Shown piece after piece: positions 25,212 through 38,751 of a DNA stretch of 64,000 nt (position 1 is its first letter; every line of letters begins with the position of its first letter). Source of the DNA: Brasenia schreberi (taxonomy: Eukaryota; Streptophyta; Magnoliopsida; Nymphaeales; Cabombaceae); assembly GCA_036023115.1 (NCBI GenBank), contig JAYKKT010000073.1, positions 19,019,001-19,083,000 of the forward strand. Direction: 5' to 3'. The position numbers and the translations under genes were made by a program. A model generated the notes under the pieces. The model was not told the DNA's origin and made no database searches. It worked only from the letters and a program-made list of their open reading frames with translations.

Positions 25212-25815
25212 ACAATATTATATGCTAGAGAGAAACTAAGCCAAAGAGATCTTTGTCTTCGCTTCTTTAGGGACACTCAACTAAATAAAATAATAATAAA
25301 GAATAAAATTAAAATTATGAATAAAAGAAAAGGGTACACCAACTTGGTGTTCTCCTTTTGGCTTGCATGCATGCATGCTTGTCAAAAATGTGTCGTTTTG
25401 GTCATGCAGCAGGCGGCATTTAAAGTACCCCTTTCCCTTCACCGAAGGACTTCGGCAGAGTTTGGTTGGTTTTCTCTTTAAGGAGTTTGGATTTACATGG
25501 GGTTGTATGTATCTACCTAATGTTCGTGTATGTTTTGAGGGAGACTTGTCTTAATTAGCCATGTATTATGCTGTAATAAAGTTTCATTTTTTTAATCGAT
25601 TGTTCGAGCCAGGTCTCATTCCCTCTTTCTCTCTCACACGCATATATAGTGATTACATTTTGTCTATCAATGGCATTGTTTAATCATGATCAATAATTTC
25701 TTTTCATTAATATAAGTATAATAAAATTTTCTTTCATTATTTTTTTACGTACTCTTATAAACGATGGAATATGAATGATAAGAGTTGATAGGTAGTATTT
25801 GTTATATATATATAT

Positions 25816-25847
<32 letters not shown>

Positions 25848-27370
25848 TGACACTTGTCCTCTACTAACAATTTCAATCAACCATCGATAACGAGATAGAG
25901 CTCAAGCTTGGTACGAGGCTTTGATCAGCTCATTCATCTCATCGGCTGAGATTAAGTCGAGCTCGAGTTTATCGTTCTAAAAGGGCACGAGTTTGTTTTA
26001 GAAATTAAGCTCGATAGCTCGTGCCAAGCTTGAGCTTTGTGCTTTTCTAAGTGATTTAATCTCACACAAACAAAGCTTGCTAACGATCGGGTGGCAGTGG
26101 ACCCCTAGTTGGCACTATATTTTCCACTTGTTGGAGTGGACGAAATGATAGCATCCGCTTTCTTAAAGATCTCCAGTTCCCTCTTATTATAATAATGCCT
26201 GCCCGCGAATAGAGACTGTTCACAATCATTCGTATCGCTCCCTTAAAATCTAATGCAGGTGTAAATAATTTAAGGTGGGTTCTCAGTCAAAGAATCTCAA
26301 TATTTCTTCGAAATGACTACAAACGTAATTTGGAGGGCAAACACCGGATCCACTATATATACAAACAACAACTAAGCCTTTTTCCATACTAGACGGGGTC
26401 GGCTACAGAGATTCTTTGTTTTCACATAACTCTATCACGTGCCATATTAGCAGTTAACAGTTAACTCATAATTTGTGTAATTCATGATATAAAAATTCGA
26501 TAAAGTTTTACGTTAGTTGTCAGAAGCCTAACACAACCCTCCTCTTTTATCCACGCTTAGACCGGCCATACAAGGATGATCTCTTATATGAGCAGAGTTA
26601 TCTACCATATATATACATACATATATTATATATATAGTGATTGGATTTTGTGTACTACATGACATTGACTACCTAGTCCCTTGACCATCACCCTTATGTT
26701 GCACTACAGTAAGAGCGCAGCATACCTTGGTTCAGTCAAGTTTTATATATGTGAGTTTTATAACCTCATATACATATTAAATTTGAGCCCTAGATTCAAG
26801 TAATATGATGACATAATACTCAGTCTTTAACCAAACCTTAAATAAGTAGAACCGTAGTTGAGAACCAAACCTAATCGAAACCGGTTCGGTTTGTTTTGAT
26901 TCAAATAATAATAATAATAATAATAATGATGATGATGATGATGATACGCTCCTACGAGCTTAATCACAATTTGTTAATATTGGTCAGGTTAACGACGATT
27001 TGGAAGAGAGATATTCTGAAATTTCAACGACAACCCAGTGCACCCAAAACCTCAAATATGGAAATTATTTATTGTTGAGCAACGTTCATCCTATTTCTAG
27101 TTTTGAGAACTACAATTTGGAAAACTTGAAAAATCGGGAACCACATAAAATGGTACCGGGATTTTCCTCCAAACAGGTCTTTCGTGTCATGATACAATGG
27201 CATCTATAATGTGTCCGATGAACGGCAGAGAATGAATCTAAGAACCATGGAGTCCCATATGCCGTCCATCTGATAGTTGACCGGCGTCCAAGATACGATT
27301 ACGTGGCGAATGCCGATTGGGGGAGCGTTCTGAAAATTTCTGTCTAACCCAATAGAACGCCGCCCTTAGC
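25212..27370. other. Intergenic, no gene
   Basis: AT-rich sequence containing a GAGCTCAAGCTTG-type motif-rich tract (about 25895-26075), a LINE 3' scrap (26364-26475), an (ATA)n/(ATG)n array (26907-26945) and a short 'aaaccggttcggttt' tract. The frame at 25363-25554 has no recognisable content. Confidence 0.5.
26364..26475 (-). mobile_element. RTE-type LINE 3' scrap
   Basis: It starts with acaacaactaagcc and carries the 'gacggggtcggctac' block before decaying into flanking sequence. Confidence 0.7.
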
Positions 27371-27373
27371 CAC

Positions 27374-27383
27374 CATATAAATA
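27374..27383 (+). promoter_or_regulatory. TATA box of the nucleosidase gene
   Basis: CATATAAATA lies about 105 bp upstream of the ATG at 27487, in an otherwise GC-richer stretch. Confidence 0.6.
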
Positions 27384-27486
27384 TTACTGCGTTTTCCGGG
27401 TCCTTTTTCGTGATCATGTTCGTGATCCCCGGGGCTTTTTTCGCGACTCTGGGCCGTTGGTCTGTCCTGCAAACGATCTGACAGCC

Positions 27487-30209
27487 ATGGCTATGACGGA
27501 AACCGTAGGGAAGTCGGAGAACACCGTCGGAGTCTCAAGGAACCCCATTTCCACGATTGTCATCATCATCGGTAATGTTCGACCTCTCCCGATCCGTCTC
27601 TGCTCATCAAAGTTTCGTTCTTCCTATGAATTTGGCCGATTTGCCGATTCTGGATTATATACGTCATTCTCTCCTTCTGACTTTTGCTTTGCTGATTAGC
27701 TATGCAGACGGAAGCGCTCCCTCTTGTGAACAGCTTACAGCTAGTGGAAGTTCACGATCCTGTGTGAGTCCTTTGTTTTTGAGCTTTTCTTCTCCAGTAT
27801 TCTCTGTACTTCATAAGCGGATCCATTCTATCTGACTGTCAGGTACTTGGTGTATGATGATGTCCTATGCTTAATTCTGTTTGTGGATTGGGAAATTCTA
27901 TCTCGAATCCTTATTCTTGTGACCGTTTCTTAGTTTGAGAAGAAAGAGCTTCTCAGTTTTGGCGTGAAATCGTGATGTCATGTTCCCTGCATCACAAATT
28001 TACCCTTTCTTTATATACACTTTTGAGATGTGTCCACATTGAAATTTCTGCGATCTACTATTGTTTGTGAACAGACCTTTAAGGAGAAAGGGGTGTTTTA
28101 GTGTTTTGTTTGCAGTTAGACCTTTACTTGAGAAAGTTGATTCATAGATGATAATTATAAGAGCACTTGAATGCAGAAAATACTGACGTTGGGATCACTT
28201 TCTTCACATGATTGGTGTTTATTTTATATTGGAGTGTTTTGGACATTTAGCAGCGTGACAAGAGTATAGTAACAAGAGTATAAATGATTATATACCTCTG
28301 AGTTTGTGTCATGGATATAGGTGCTGCTGTAGGTACAGAGAGTATGCCACAACTTCAAAGATTATGGGTGCACGGATGTGTGTGTTCGTATGAATTTCAA
28401 TTATATATAAGAAAAAATCTTCAAAATAAGCAATTCTCATTATAACACTGTGAAGGCATCAAATTAATGGTAGGTTGGTAATTTAAAAAAGTTAAATTAA
28501 TAAATATCGAGTGAGAGTATCAGGTGGTCCATTGGCGAGTCCAACATTTTTAGAAGTGTTCATGTGACATAGCTAAGTCCTTATCCTTAAACTTTCAATT
28601 CTCATATTCATCTCGCTGCACTTATCTCTGGTGGTCTGCTGATTTATTATATAGTTCTTGCTCCTTGTGTTGTTAGAAACCAATAATATTCTAATACAGC
28701 GACACTATTCAGCTATTGACAAGTAACTTTTTTTCTTCAATTGTATTGCAGGTTTCCAAAAGGGGTTCCATGGGTTAGATACGCGGGTACCTATAAGGAC
28801 CTGAAAATAAATATTGTTTGGCCTGGGAAAGATAGCAGCTTTGGTAATCGCTTTGAACCACTGACATATGATACATTTTAGCGACCTGATCTAGACATAG
28901 TTTCATAGTTGAAGAATAATCATGCCTGATAATTCTGTCTCGCATTTTGCAAAAGATCAGATTGTTGGGGTGTTTCTCGATGATGTTAACGGTTTGTCAA
29001 CTATGTTAGTGATTATCTGTATGCCCTTCATTAAACTTGTACAACACCTCCTAAAAAAGAACCTGAATTCTGAAAGTGTTAAGTTTTCACTTTTTTTATT
29101 AGATTATGTATAAATATTAGTAATCTATATATGTATGTATCTGCTTGAGATTACCCAAAAACACAAAAGAATGGTCACACTATAGAAATTTTGGGGTCTA
29201 CTTTCTAAGATTAATGCATCAAACGTGGAATAGGCCAAAGAGCCAACATTATTAAAATCGTAACATATCATATACTGCGATTTTGTCACAGCCAGAATTT
29301 GGCATGCCATTAAGCAATATATCAAACCGTATTTCACTGTGCTACAATATATTATATCGTAACCATAAGATACATACTGTCGTACAAGTTGATCTTTATA
29401 TCTTTTGCTCACAGGTTGCTTGAAAGCAGCAACTGGGGTTTTTAGACCCTTGCACAGATTAGGCAAGATCATTTTCAAGTTGCCTTTCTCAGTCAAGCCC
29501 TTCCCAATTCTTTGTGTTTTCTTGTGAATTCATCCTGAAATTTGTGGATTTTGAATCACAGCCCCTCTTTGAAGCCCAAACAATCCCAATGGCCTCTAAT
29601 AGTGGTCAGGCTTGTATTATTGCACGACTGTTTATAAGGGAATTAATATCATTATAGAGTGCAGATTTTCTGGTGATATCTTAGATGGAGGAATTTGGTT
29701 AAACAATCATATCACAGTAACTGAAAAGGATCACCATGTTGAAGGATTCCAGAACCAATAATATAGAAAATTATTGAAGTTTTGGAATCTGTGAGAAGAA
29801 AACAAAGAAAGAGAAAAAAAGAGAAACTAGAGAAAGGAATAAACAGTGACGATGAAGAGCTGAACAATGATAATGATAACGAAGAACTGAAGAAGAATGA
29901 CAATGCCATGTCTTTTTTGTTGATGTGATGTTGTTTGTAACTATATGTGCTTTTCTTTTTGCCATACACAGCATATGCTTTATAGTTTGGTCTTCTATTT
30001 CAACACAATAATGATTTTGTCTCCTCTAACTTTTAACAAGTATTATTTGTCATACCTTGTGATTCAGGATGATAATTTTGTATTAGTATCCGATGTGAAA
30101 GAAGCGCAATGCATTATCTGGGAGAACTACACATTTAAAATATAAAGCTATACCACTCCATCCATTTTTGTGTTCACCGGGCATTTTATCAAAACAGAAC
30201 AGTCAACCT

Positions 30210-30247
<38 letters not shown>

Positions 30248-33200
30248 CATAAATCACAATACAAACAGGCGCATGTAGAAATTTAGATGGATGCTGTAGG
30301 TGCATGATGTTCCAAATAATGGATCAAATGATAAGGTGTGTGTATGTGGGTGGGTGGGGTGGGGGGGAGGGAGGAGCATCTCCAATGGATCAAATGATAA
30401 GGTTGGAAGCAGAGGGACGATAAGACTCAGGATTTTCTGTTTACTTAAAGAAAAAATGCTCACCACCGGAGGTTCCTTATTGGGCTTAAAATGATTATAG
30501 AAGTTTCTGAAACACCAACATCCTTAGTTTTTATGGTAATCTTCTCAAGTGATCTAATACTTATATATTTTTACTATCCATTCTGGATGGTTCAATGGTT
30601 CATAACCCATTATCAAGGTTTTCAAGAGCTTGAAAAATCAAAAGTCCAAAACTTTCCATAAATGCAATTTTTTATCAGACGAACTGTAATTAGTGTAGTC
30701 ATAGGGTCAAATCAATTATAGGTAACTCATAACTATGATTTTCCACTAGAGAGTTTGGTTCTATTCTCCAGCTGAGTGGTTTTCTCTTCGCAAAATTGCC
30801 TGAGGCTTATGCTTTTTTGAACCCAATCGTAGATTTTATGCCAGTCACACTGTGCTCTTTTTTCTCTTTGTGTGATCAAGTAGGACTACTAGAAAAGCTT
30901 TTTTCGTATTGCATTCTGTGATGGCTTGACATAACCAGCGACATTATAGTTGTCTTAAGGGGTAGCCTCTGCACATTTTGTGAGGTTTATTGCTTTGATA
31001 GTTTCATTGATGTGGTATGTACATCCTTAGCATTTAAATTGTAAAGGTGATTTCCTTCCTAATAGATGCATTTAGTTCGTGTCTTGTGGAAATCCCACAT
31101 AGTCCAGCTTTATGCTTTTCATCCATATTGCTTGTTATGTATGATGGCAAGTTGAGCTGGGAAATTCTTGTACTTGGGCATCTTCGTACTTAGCTGTCAT
31201 TTTTTATTAAAAGATTTTTCATCACTGTGCTTTTAATTTAAGATCTTATTGGCTTGGAAGGCTTCAGTTTGTAACTGCTGATGTCACATGGAGCAGGAAT
31301 AGGCATCTTGCTGTCGTTGTGATATTGGCATGTGTTTCCATCATTACTTTGGTTTTTGATTGCTACATTTTCTAACTGCAGGAGTTGATAGTGTTGGTAC
31401 AATTTCTGCCTCTCTAGTGGCCTATGCATCTATCCAGGCCTTAAAGCCAGACCTTATTATAAATGCAGGCACTGCTGGTGGCTTTAAGATATATATGTTT
31501 TTGGAATTTCTTGAACATGTGCTAAAATTGCTCTAAACAGCTGATGCATGACACTATGCGCCAATCTCTCCATTGTTGGATGCATTCCCTTCTCATGTAT
31601 GGCACATATCATTTGTTTGAACATGAAAGATAGAAGAAAAAGATGAGTGCCTATCGTTGTAGCTGACAAGATTCTAATCTTTATGATGTTAATAGATTTA
31701 TTTTCCCTTTCACCTGTTTGTTTTTACTTTTCAGGACAAAGGAGCAAGCGTTGGAGATGTCTTTCTTGCCTCTGATGTTGCATTCCATGATAGAAGGATA
31801 CCCATTCCTGTGAGTCTTACCTTTGACATCTTTATGTTTTTACTGTCTACTAGAACGTGAACATTAGATAATACCAAAATGAAATTACCACTAACAATTG
31901 CATGATGGAGGACTTCTAATTGAAGAATTTTAAAGAGCTTATGGCATGGATATCACCAAATAACCAATACTAAATAGATACACCAAGGGAAATGTATGGC
32001 CTAATAAGACTACTATGAAATATTTACTTGTCGGTAGTATGCCCTATGCTGATTGAATTAGTCATCGTTTGGTTAAGAAAGTCTTTCTCAAATTAGGGTG
32101 CATTAGACTGTAAAACGAGTCAACAATCCTAAAAAGTGTTTGGTTCTTTTCAAAAATTATCGCTTTATGAGGACAAAAAGTAATTGTTAGAAAGCCAAAC
32201 TTATCTTATGATGTATTTTCAAATATACCATCACCTCTTAATAAGTTCAGCTCATTTAGTATTAACTTTTAAAGGTTTGAAATATTATATAAGCCTTGTC
32301 CGTCTAGATAATAAATACGAAACTCATCAAACAAATTAATTATCATTGTTTTGTGGTAAAAATAATAACAACTAATCCTTATCCAAAAAATGGAATTTCA
32401 AATACACCATTATTAGATAAACTTTGATACTCTTATAGGTTTACATCCCATCCAAGATCCTGCAGCTTAAGTGAAGCATCCTAAACATTGTTAAATTGCC
32501 TTACAAAACTTTTAGCTACTTTAGTGCATCTGGTAAATCTGTTGTGAGTTAGAAACTATCTCCACGGTGACCTTTTGGTATACTTCAGATTTTTGATCAA
32601 TATGGCATTGGAGCTCGGAGTACATTCACTTGCCCAAATCTTTCAAAGGATCTGAGCCTTAAGGTAAGAATATTTGTTTCTGTCTCATTGCAACTAGTTA
32701 AGATATACCTTGTGTTTCACTGGCTGCTTCCAAAGGTGGCTGTCCTGGTATTGTTCTGGCAGGTTGTAAAGCCTTGTAGATGTTCAACAAGCTAACCTGC
32801 AACTGACAGTAGGAAAATAAAGTTCCAATGAAGAATATGAATTATGCGTATTTTTTGCATCATCTGAGTGCAAATTTAAATTCATTGGAAATGCAAGTAG
32901 AACTCAAATATGCTTCAAAGTTTTGCATCACCTTGAGGTTTTTGAAGTTACCCATGTTGTCCTATGAAGTATCAAACGTCATTACAATATTATCAAAAGG
33001 GTAGTCTAAAGCTATGAAACTGAAGATCCGTTTTAGCTCTGTCTGACATATCTAATAATGAAGTTAGAGATATCCTTGTACGTGTTTTATCAAAATATGC
33101 TGGTGTCAGGTACAGTTGGATGCCACAACATGAACTTTAGGTTGCCTTGGTGACAGGTGGGAACTCAAGCTACGATAATTTAACCCCAAACGATGGCAAG

Positions 33201-36200
33201 TGTAGTCCTATGCATTTACAGGTGAGATGAGATTAATTGAATTTGGAATTGAGTTGTCCTGTAATAGCAATGAATAACGCCTCCAGTGTACTACTATGTC
33301 ATATAGACGCTTCAATAAGGGTGCCAAACCTGTGTTGGACACTCCCACACTCGATACCGACACCGACACTGTATCTACGGGGTCAATGTATCAGAGTTTA
33401 TTTTTGACCAAAAGTCAATCCACCCAATGTGTGAGTCTATATTTTGACGTGTCTGCCATGGTTGAATGAGATAAGAGGCTCGTGGAGATTGATGCGAGAG
33501 GGTAGGGATTGTTAATTGCTGGGAGCAAACTCCATGCTAAAGCACATTGATACAAGTTATGCCTTGGGTTGGAAGATAACTCCAAACCAGCTTTATTAAC
33601 GAAGAAGGGAGCTATAAATAATGCAACTATGAGTTTCATGGAGAGTTTGATCATTTAAGAATATAGAAAAAGAGTAAGGGTTTGTCATTGTCGGTAGGAG
33701 GTGGGGTGGGGTAAGAGACAAGAAAATAAGTGGGTAGGAAGATAAAAAGGGCAAGGGAATAGGAGAGAGATGAAAGTGGGCGAGAGTGGAAAAATAAAAC
33801 CAGACCTCTTGAAATGCATTTAGCTTTTAAAAAGGTTTTCAAAATTTTATTAAAGAATGTAGAGATTGAATGCTTGTATATGATACAGCAATAATTATTG
33901 GACTTATAAATATATTTTTTTACATGCATTTTCAAAAACATTATGTAATACATATATATTATGTATAAATTTTATTGAAATATTTTTTAATTGTCATATA
34001 TATATATATATATGACAATTGTGTTATTTGCATATGACATTATGTTAGTGGATGAGTATAAGGAAAAAGTTAATAGGAAATTGTAATTATGGAGAGAAAT
34101 GTTAGAAAGTAAAGACTTATGACTTAGTTGAACAAAGACAAAATATATGGAATGTAAGTTTGATCATTTGAGTACTTTATAGGAATAAAATTACGATTGG
34201 TATATATTACATCCCTTACAAAGAGAGTTTTAAATACCTAGGGTCAATTTTTAAAAGTGATGGAAAAAATGATGGAGACGTATAGAATTAATGCCGGTTG
34301 GTTAAAATGGAGAGGGCATCATGTATTTTATGTGATAAGAAGATACCATTGAAGTTGAAAGGTATATATTATAGAGCAACAATTAGACCTACTATGTTTT
34401 ATAGTTTTGAGTGTTGGGTACTTAATCATCTACATAACATGTGCAAAAGATGTCTATATTAGAAACGAAGATGTTGAGATCGATGAGCGATCACACAAGG
34501 AAAGACCGTATATATAATGAGGTTATTAGAAATAAATTGGGTGTAACACCAACAGAGGATAAAATGAGGGAAAATCGTTTAAGATGGTTTGGACATATAG
34601 AAAAACGACACACACATGCTACCGTAAGAAGATATGAAAAATTAGATTATGAAAATATTAAAAGAGGAAGAGGATGACCACAAAGTGTTGGAAATAAATA
34701 ATAAAGTATAATCTAGTTTATATTCAGTTAACTGCTAGTATGACACATGATAGGGCCATGTGAAAACAAAGAATCCATGTAGCCGACCCCATCTAGTATG
34801 GGAAAAGGCTTAGTTGTTATATATATATTCCACTGTGTCCCCACAGCCCACACCCGAAATGTTTTGGAATTGCCATGTCCTGCACCCATATCCGTTTGAC
34901 AGGTACTAATATTTTTGCCCCTCTTTCTCTCTGTGTTGCATCTGCCAGTGATCCCTTATAATTCTCTATAGTGCATTTCATGAATGATGATTACTCGGCC
35001 CTGAAAAGAAAATGGAAAAAAGAGAGACGCTATCTATTTCCCCTAGCAAGCGAAAGCTCAATATGTACTTAGAGATACACCTTATTAATGGTAGACAAAA
35101 TGTAATGACTAAGGAAAAATTAGACCTATATGAACTGCTGGCTGGGAACCTCGTGGTTATTGTTTGGCTTGCTTCTCCAGCTAGCGTCTTTCACAGTAGG
35201 TCTTGAACAATGGTCATTGACAGACGGGTCTGATTTGAGATTGGGCAGGCAAGTCATGGATTATCAGTGATAAACTTCGAGTAATTAGATTAGCATGAAT
35301 GTGTCCTTTTGTGATTGACGAGTATTTCATCTACAACTGCTTTATTCTAAAATCTGTTGTTGGTTGATTTTATTAGAAAATTACCTTTATGTCCCATGCT
35401 TGCCTCTCGGTGACGGTTTCAAGCTTTGCCAGTTAAACTATGGGCCAAGATTTCGTTGTTCAAAACATCAAGGTGTCATGATACCAGAACAGCCTCTTAT
35501 CTCATACTCTTGTGCGAACCTTACCTTTTATGACCTTCACATTCATGGTGTTAGAAACCGTATAACGAATTGAAAATAACTAACACAATCACTTCAGTTT
35601 CGTTTAACCGATGGAGGCTGTTGTATAGTCGACATACTATTGTTGATGCAAAGTCATCTCATTCATAGCAATTATGCTTTCTCAGGTAGGTAAGTTGTCA
35701 ACTGGGGATTCTCTAGACATGTCACCACAAGATGAAGCATCAATTCTTGCAAATGATGCTACCGTCAAAGATATGGAGGTATGGCTTTTATTCTAAAGCA
35801 GGTCAGCAGTTACCAGTTCCTAATTATCAAATGCTTTAACATGTTCGATCCGATAACGATGGTGTATAAGTTCTCTTTGTTTTGACCTCGTCGGTTGCCA
35901 ATGGCCAAATATGTTGATAATTCCTTCTTGGTGGAAGGTACGATAAATTATTGTCAGCACTTCCAACGTCATTTAAGGATCAAATCACTTATGCGTACAA
36001 AACCTACCGCTTATCCTTCTAGGGCTTACCTACCATCTGCTTTAATCATCTGATGGTTAAAGCAGGTTTAGTAAAGTAGTCATTTTTCTTTGGGACGTAG
36101 AACTTGGGGAAACCATACCTGAGTGGTGAGAGTTAGTTGGACCCCTGATGGCATAACTACCAGAGGCTTCAGAAACCTCGTCCCCAAGTCTATGCCAAGC

Positions 36201-37409
36201 ACCAGTTGCCAGGGGAATACCTCGTCCCCAAGAATCAAACCCTCATTGCACTATGACAGTCCATCTATGTTATATTGGATAAACCTTAATAATAATAAAA
36301 TATTGAAGACTGTCGATTGTTACTCTGGTTATTAGATTCATAAGTTTGTTGTTAGCTTTACGGATGCAGGAGACATCTTCATAGTCCTTTATCCTATGAT
36401 AAAAAACTTCAGTGTGAGGGAAAAGAAAATCTATGGGTATTAACAGTAGCTATCTATCAAGAAGAGACTCGGGTTGAGTTCCAATTTCCAAATGAACATG
36501 ATCCATCTACTAAGAATTTTCCTTTTACGTTGGGTTGTTCCAAATGAAGCCCGGATTCTTTCGTTTTTAAAGTTTGATGCATTCCACAGTATTAAGCTTT
36601 TGAAAGCCTTGAAGGACATAATTTTCAGTTACACAATTTAAAACAAGTTTCTTACTGCTAATTGCTTAGATGATATTTTCCATTTACAATCATCCAGAAG
36701 ATGTTGAAAAGACAATCGGGAGGTACTGCAGAAACAATTACCTGATGTTTTCCATATAATTAGGAAACATATTATGCACCATCGATCACAAATTAGTCTC
36801 ATTTTGGATGGAGCAAACGGATTTCATCTTGTTGAGATGTCTTCACCAGATCTAACCCTAGATCAGCACAGGCAACTTCTTACGAAATCAGCTGTTGGTC
36901 GCGTCTTCCTTTACACACGGATTCTGGTGATTGGGAAGCTCATGGACCATCTTCCAATCATCGAGAGGCTGACCAGAGCAGTTTCATCAAAGTGGTTGTC
37001 TACAACCACAATTCAAAAGAAGTTTGATAACCTTTTACTATTAAATGTGTTTGAATTGCAGGGAGCTGCTATTGCATATGTTGCCGAACTGTTCTCAGTT
37101 CCTGTTATTTTCATAAAAGCTGTTAAGCAGTTTCATCAAAGTGGTTGTCTACAACCACAATTCAAAAAGAAGTTTGATAACCTTTTACTATTAAATGTGT
37201 TTGAATTGCAGGGAGCTGCTATTGCATATGTTGCCGAACTGTTCTCGGTTCCTGTTATTTTCATAAAAGCTGTGACAGATATCATTGATGGGGATAAGCC
37301 AACACCGGAGGAGTTCCTGCAGAATTTGGTTGAAGTCACTGCAGCACTTGATCGAGCCGTCGCTCAAGTTGTCGACTTTATAAACGGAAAGTGCCTATCT
37401 GATCTTTGA
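27487..37409 (+). CDS. MTN: 5'-methylthioadenosine/S-adenosylhomocysteine nucleosidase (MTN), eight exons
   Basis: Exons are 27487-27571, 27700-27763, 28752-28843, 31382-31488, 31735-31809, 32589-32663, 35686-35778 and 37212-37409. They total 789 nt (262 aa), near the 250-270 aa usual for plant MTN. In order they give [48 protein letters not shown] plus [23 protein letters not shown] with [35 protein letters not shown] plus DATVKDME, and [20 protein letters not shown] followed by TDIIDGDKP and the C-terminal ISGK-like INGKCLSDL. The enzyme hydrolyses methylthioadenosine to adenine and methylthioribose in the methionine (Yang) cycle. The MEGAA ribose-binding and VTD catalytic segments are intact. 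Two oddities: intron 4 begins with AT rather than GT, and a 150-bp tandem duplication doubles the acceptor of exon 8. Introns are long and host a LINE. Confidence 0.9.
34003..34825 (+). mobile_element. RTE-type LINE, 3' part, in nucleosidase intron 6
   Basis: Plus-strand copy running from the FADD-equivalent region ('tgcatatgacattatgttagtgg') to the terminal 'gggaaaaggcttagttgtt'. A 78-codon frame at 34441-34677 keeps the family C-terminal block ([34 protein letters not shown]). The rest is broken by stops. It lies in the same orientation as the host gene. Confidence 0.85.
36977..37273 (+). repeat. Tandem duplication across the intron 7/exon 8 border
   Basis: Copy 1 is 36977-37123 and copy 2 is 37126-37273. 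They differ by one inserted A (offset 149, then 150) and one substitution (37096 A against 37246 G). Each unit contains the last 85 or so intron bases, the acceptor ttgaattgcag and the first 62 nt of exon 8. Confidence 0.95.
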
Positions 37410-38750
37410 TACGTGCAGCCATATGCTTTTTCCTGTATGAAGACCCTACTCCTACCTCAAAGCATAAGGCTGGCTCCATCCTAAGGGAGCACGAGTGACA
37501 AATCCAAAACCTTGTCACCAGTTTCATCCTTTGTCTTGAGGTTGTTCGTCTATCATAAATGCTGATTAAATGGTTCGTACATGAGCGTGCAATTCAAAGT
37601 TCTATTTTAGTATGATCGTATGAGAACTCTGAGTTGAATGTCATTGGTTATACTGTTCATGTTTAAATCGTTTTCCAGATGAAGTTTAGGCTCCTTTTAA
37701 TTGAGCTTTTATGGGATATTGAGCTGGTTTCTGCATATTTTTTACCTTACAAATTCAGGTCCAACCCGGGAACCTTCCTATTCAGGTTAGAACCTACGCA
37801 ATCCGACCTACAGTTAGTGTCGTGCATCCGAGCTGAAAGAAAGTCCGATGACTGATGAGCACTCGGTGGAGCAGAGGATCTGCACTGGCTCCATTTTGAC
37901 AGTTTGGTGGGAGTGAGTGTACTGTGAATCGATCCGTATGTTAAAAAGTGTGCAACCTGGACAGTACAAGGATCCGACTATGATACGAAGTCATCCTGCT
38001 GTGTGTAACACGACATCATCACCTTTCGACTGTGCGCAATGCTTCCTCTCTAGTTCAAAAGCCCGTGACACGAACTCTTACACTCTTCAGGCTTCTTCCC
38101 TTCCGCTCGTTACAGGTTCAAGCAGGTTTGAGCCCTTTCCATGCCTCTTCATGACAAACTCAGGGCCCAAATCTACCCGATCATGGCTTTGGCGGCTGAA
38201 TACGGGCTAACCTGGGGCTGCTCGACCCATCGCCCAACCCTAGGCTTGGAGACGGCGATGATCTGGCTCACGTTTTTCAGCTGCACTGTCAAGCAGAACC
38301 AGAGCACTGTCACTAAAATTACGCATCCAGACGTCAAAATGACTTGAAAGATGTATGTTGGAAAACTGAAGCCGTCGTAAAATACAACTCAGACCAAGTC
38401 GAGGGAGACACTGGATTATCTAGTACAATATTTAACAATAGTGCTAATAATGACGATGATAGCTGATGATTACATTATATAGGATTCTCTTCGTGGAAAC
38501 TTGCAAAGCCGAATGTTGAAAATTTGAAGACCAAGCAGAAACGGAATATACATTGTTCCTGTCAAGAGTTTAGTCTACTGCAGAATTTTCTTTTCTACAT
38601 CTACCTACCTTCCGTTTAATGGTATCACAACTCTCATCCAGTTGCTATGAAGCCCGACTCCTACCATCCCCAGATACGATTTGCAGGCGGATGGTGTAGC
38701 CTATTTTCACATTTCACATCTCATGCATCGAACAATTCCATTGCATACGC
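37410..38750. other. Spacer between convergent genes
   Basis: This is the 3' flank of the nucleosidase (+) and of the unknown gene (-). A 72-codon minus-strand open stretch (38388-38173) with one hydrophobic segment (VILVTVLWFCLTVQL) is present, but it has no start codon and I recognise no family. Confidence 0.4.
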
Positions 38751-38751
38751 T

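Noticed and set aside
34441..34677. 78-codon frame as a host gene
   Set aside because: It matches the C-terminal region of the RTE LINE family seen at 61.7-62.0 kb.
36774..37061. Open reading upstream of the duplicated nucleosidase acceptor
   Set aside because: It is intron sequence that happens to be open in the exon frame. Family alignment joins exon 7 (DATVKDME) directly to GAAIAY.
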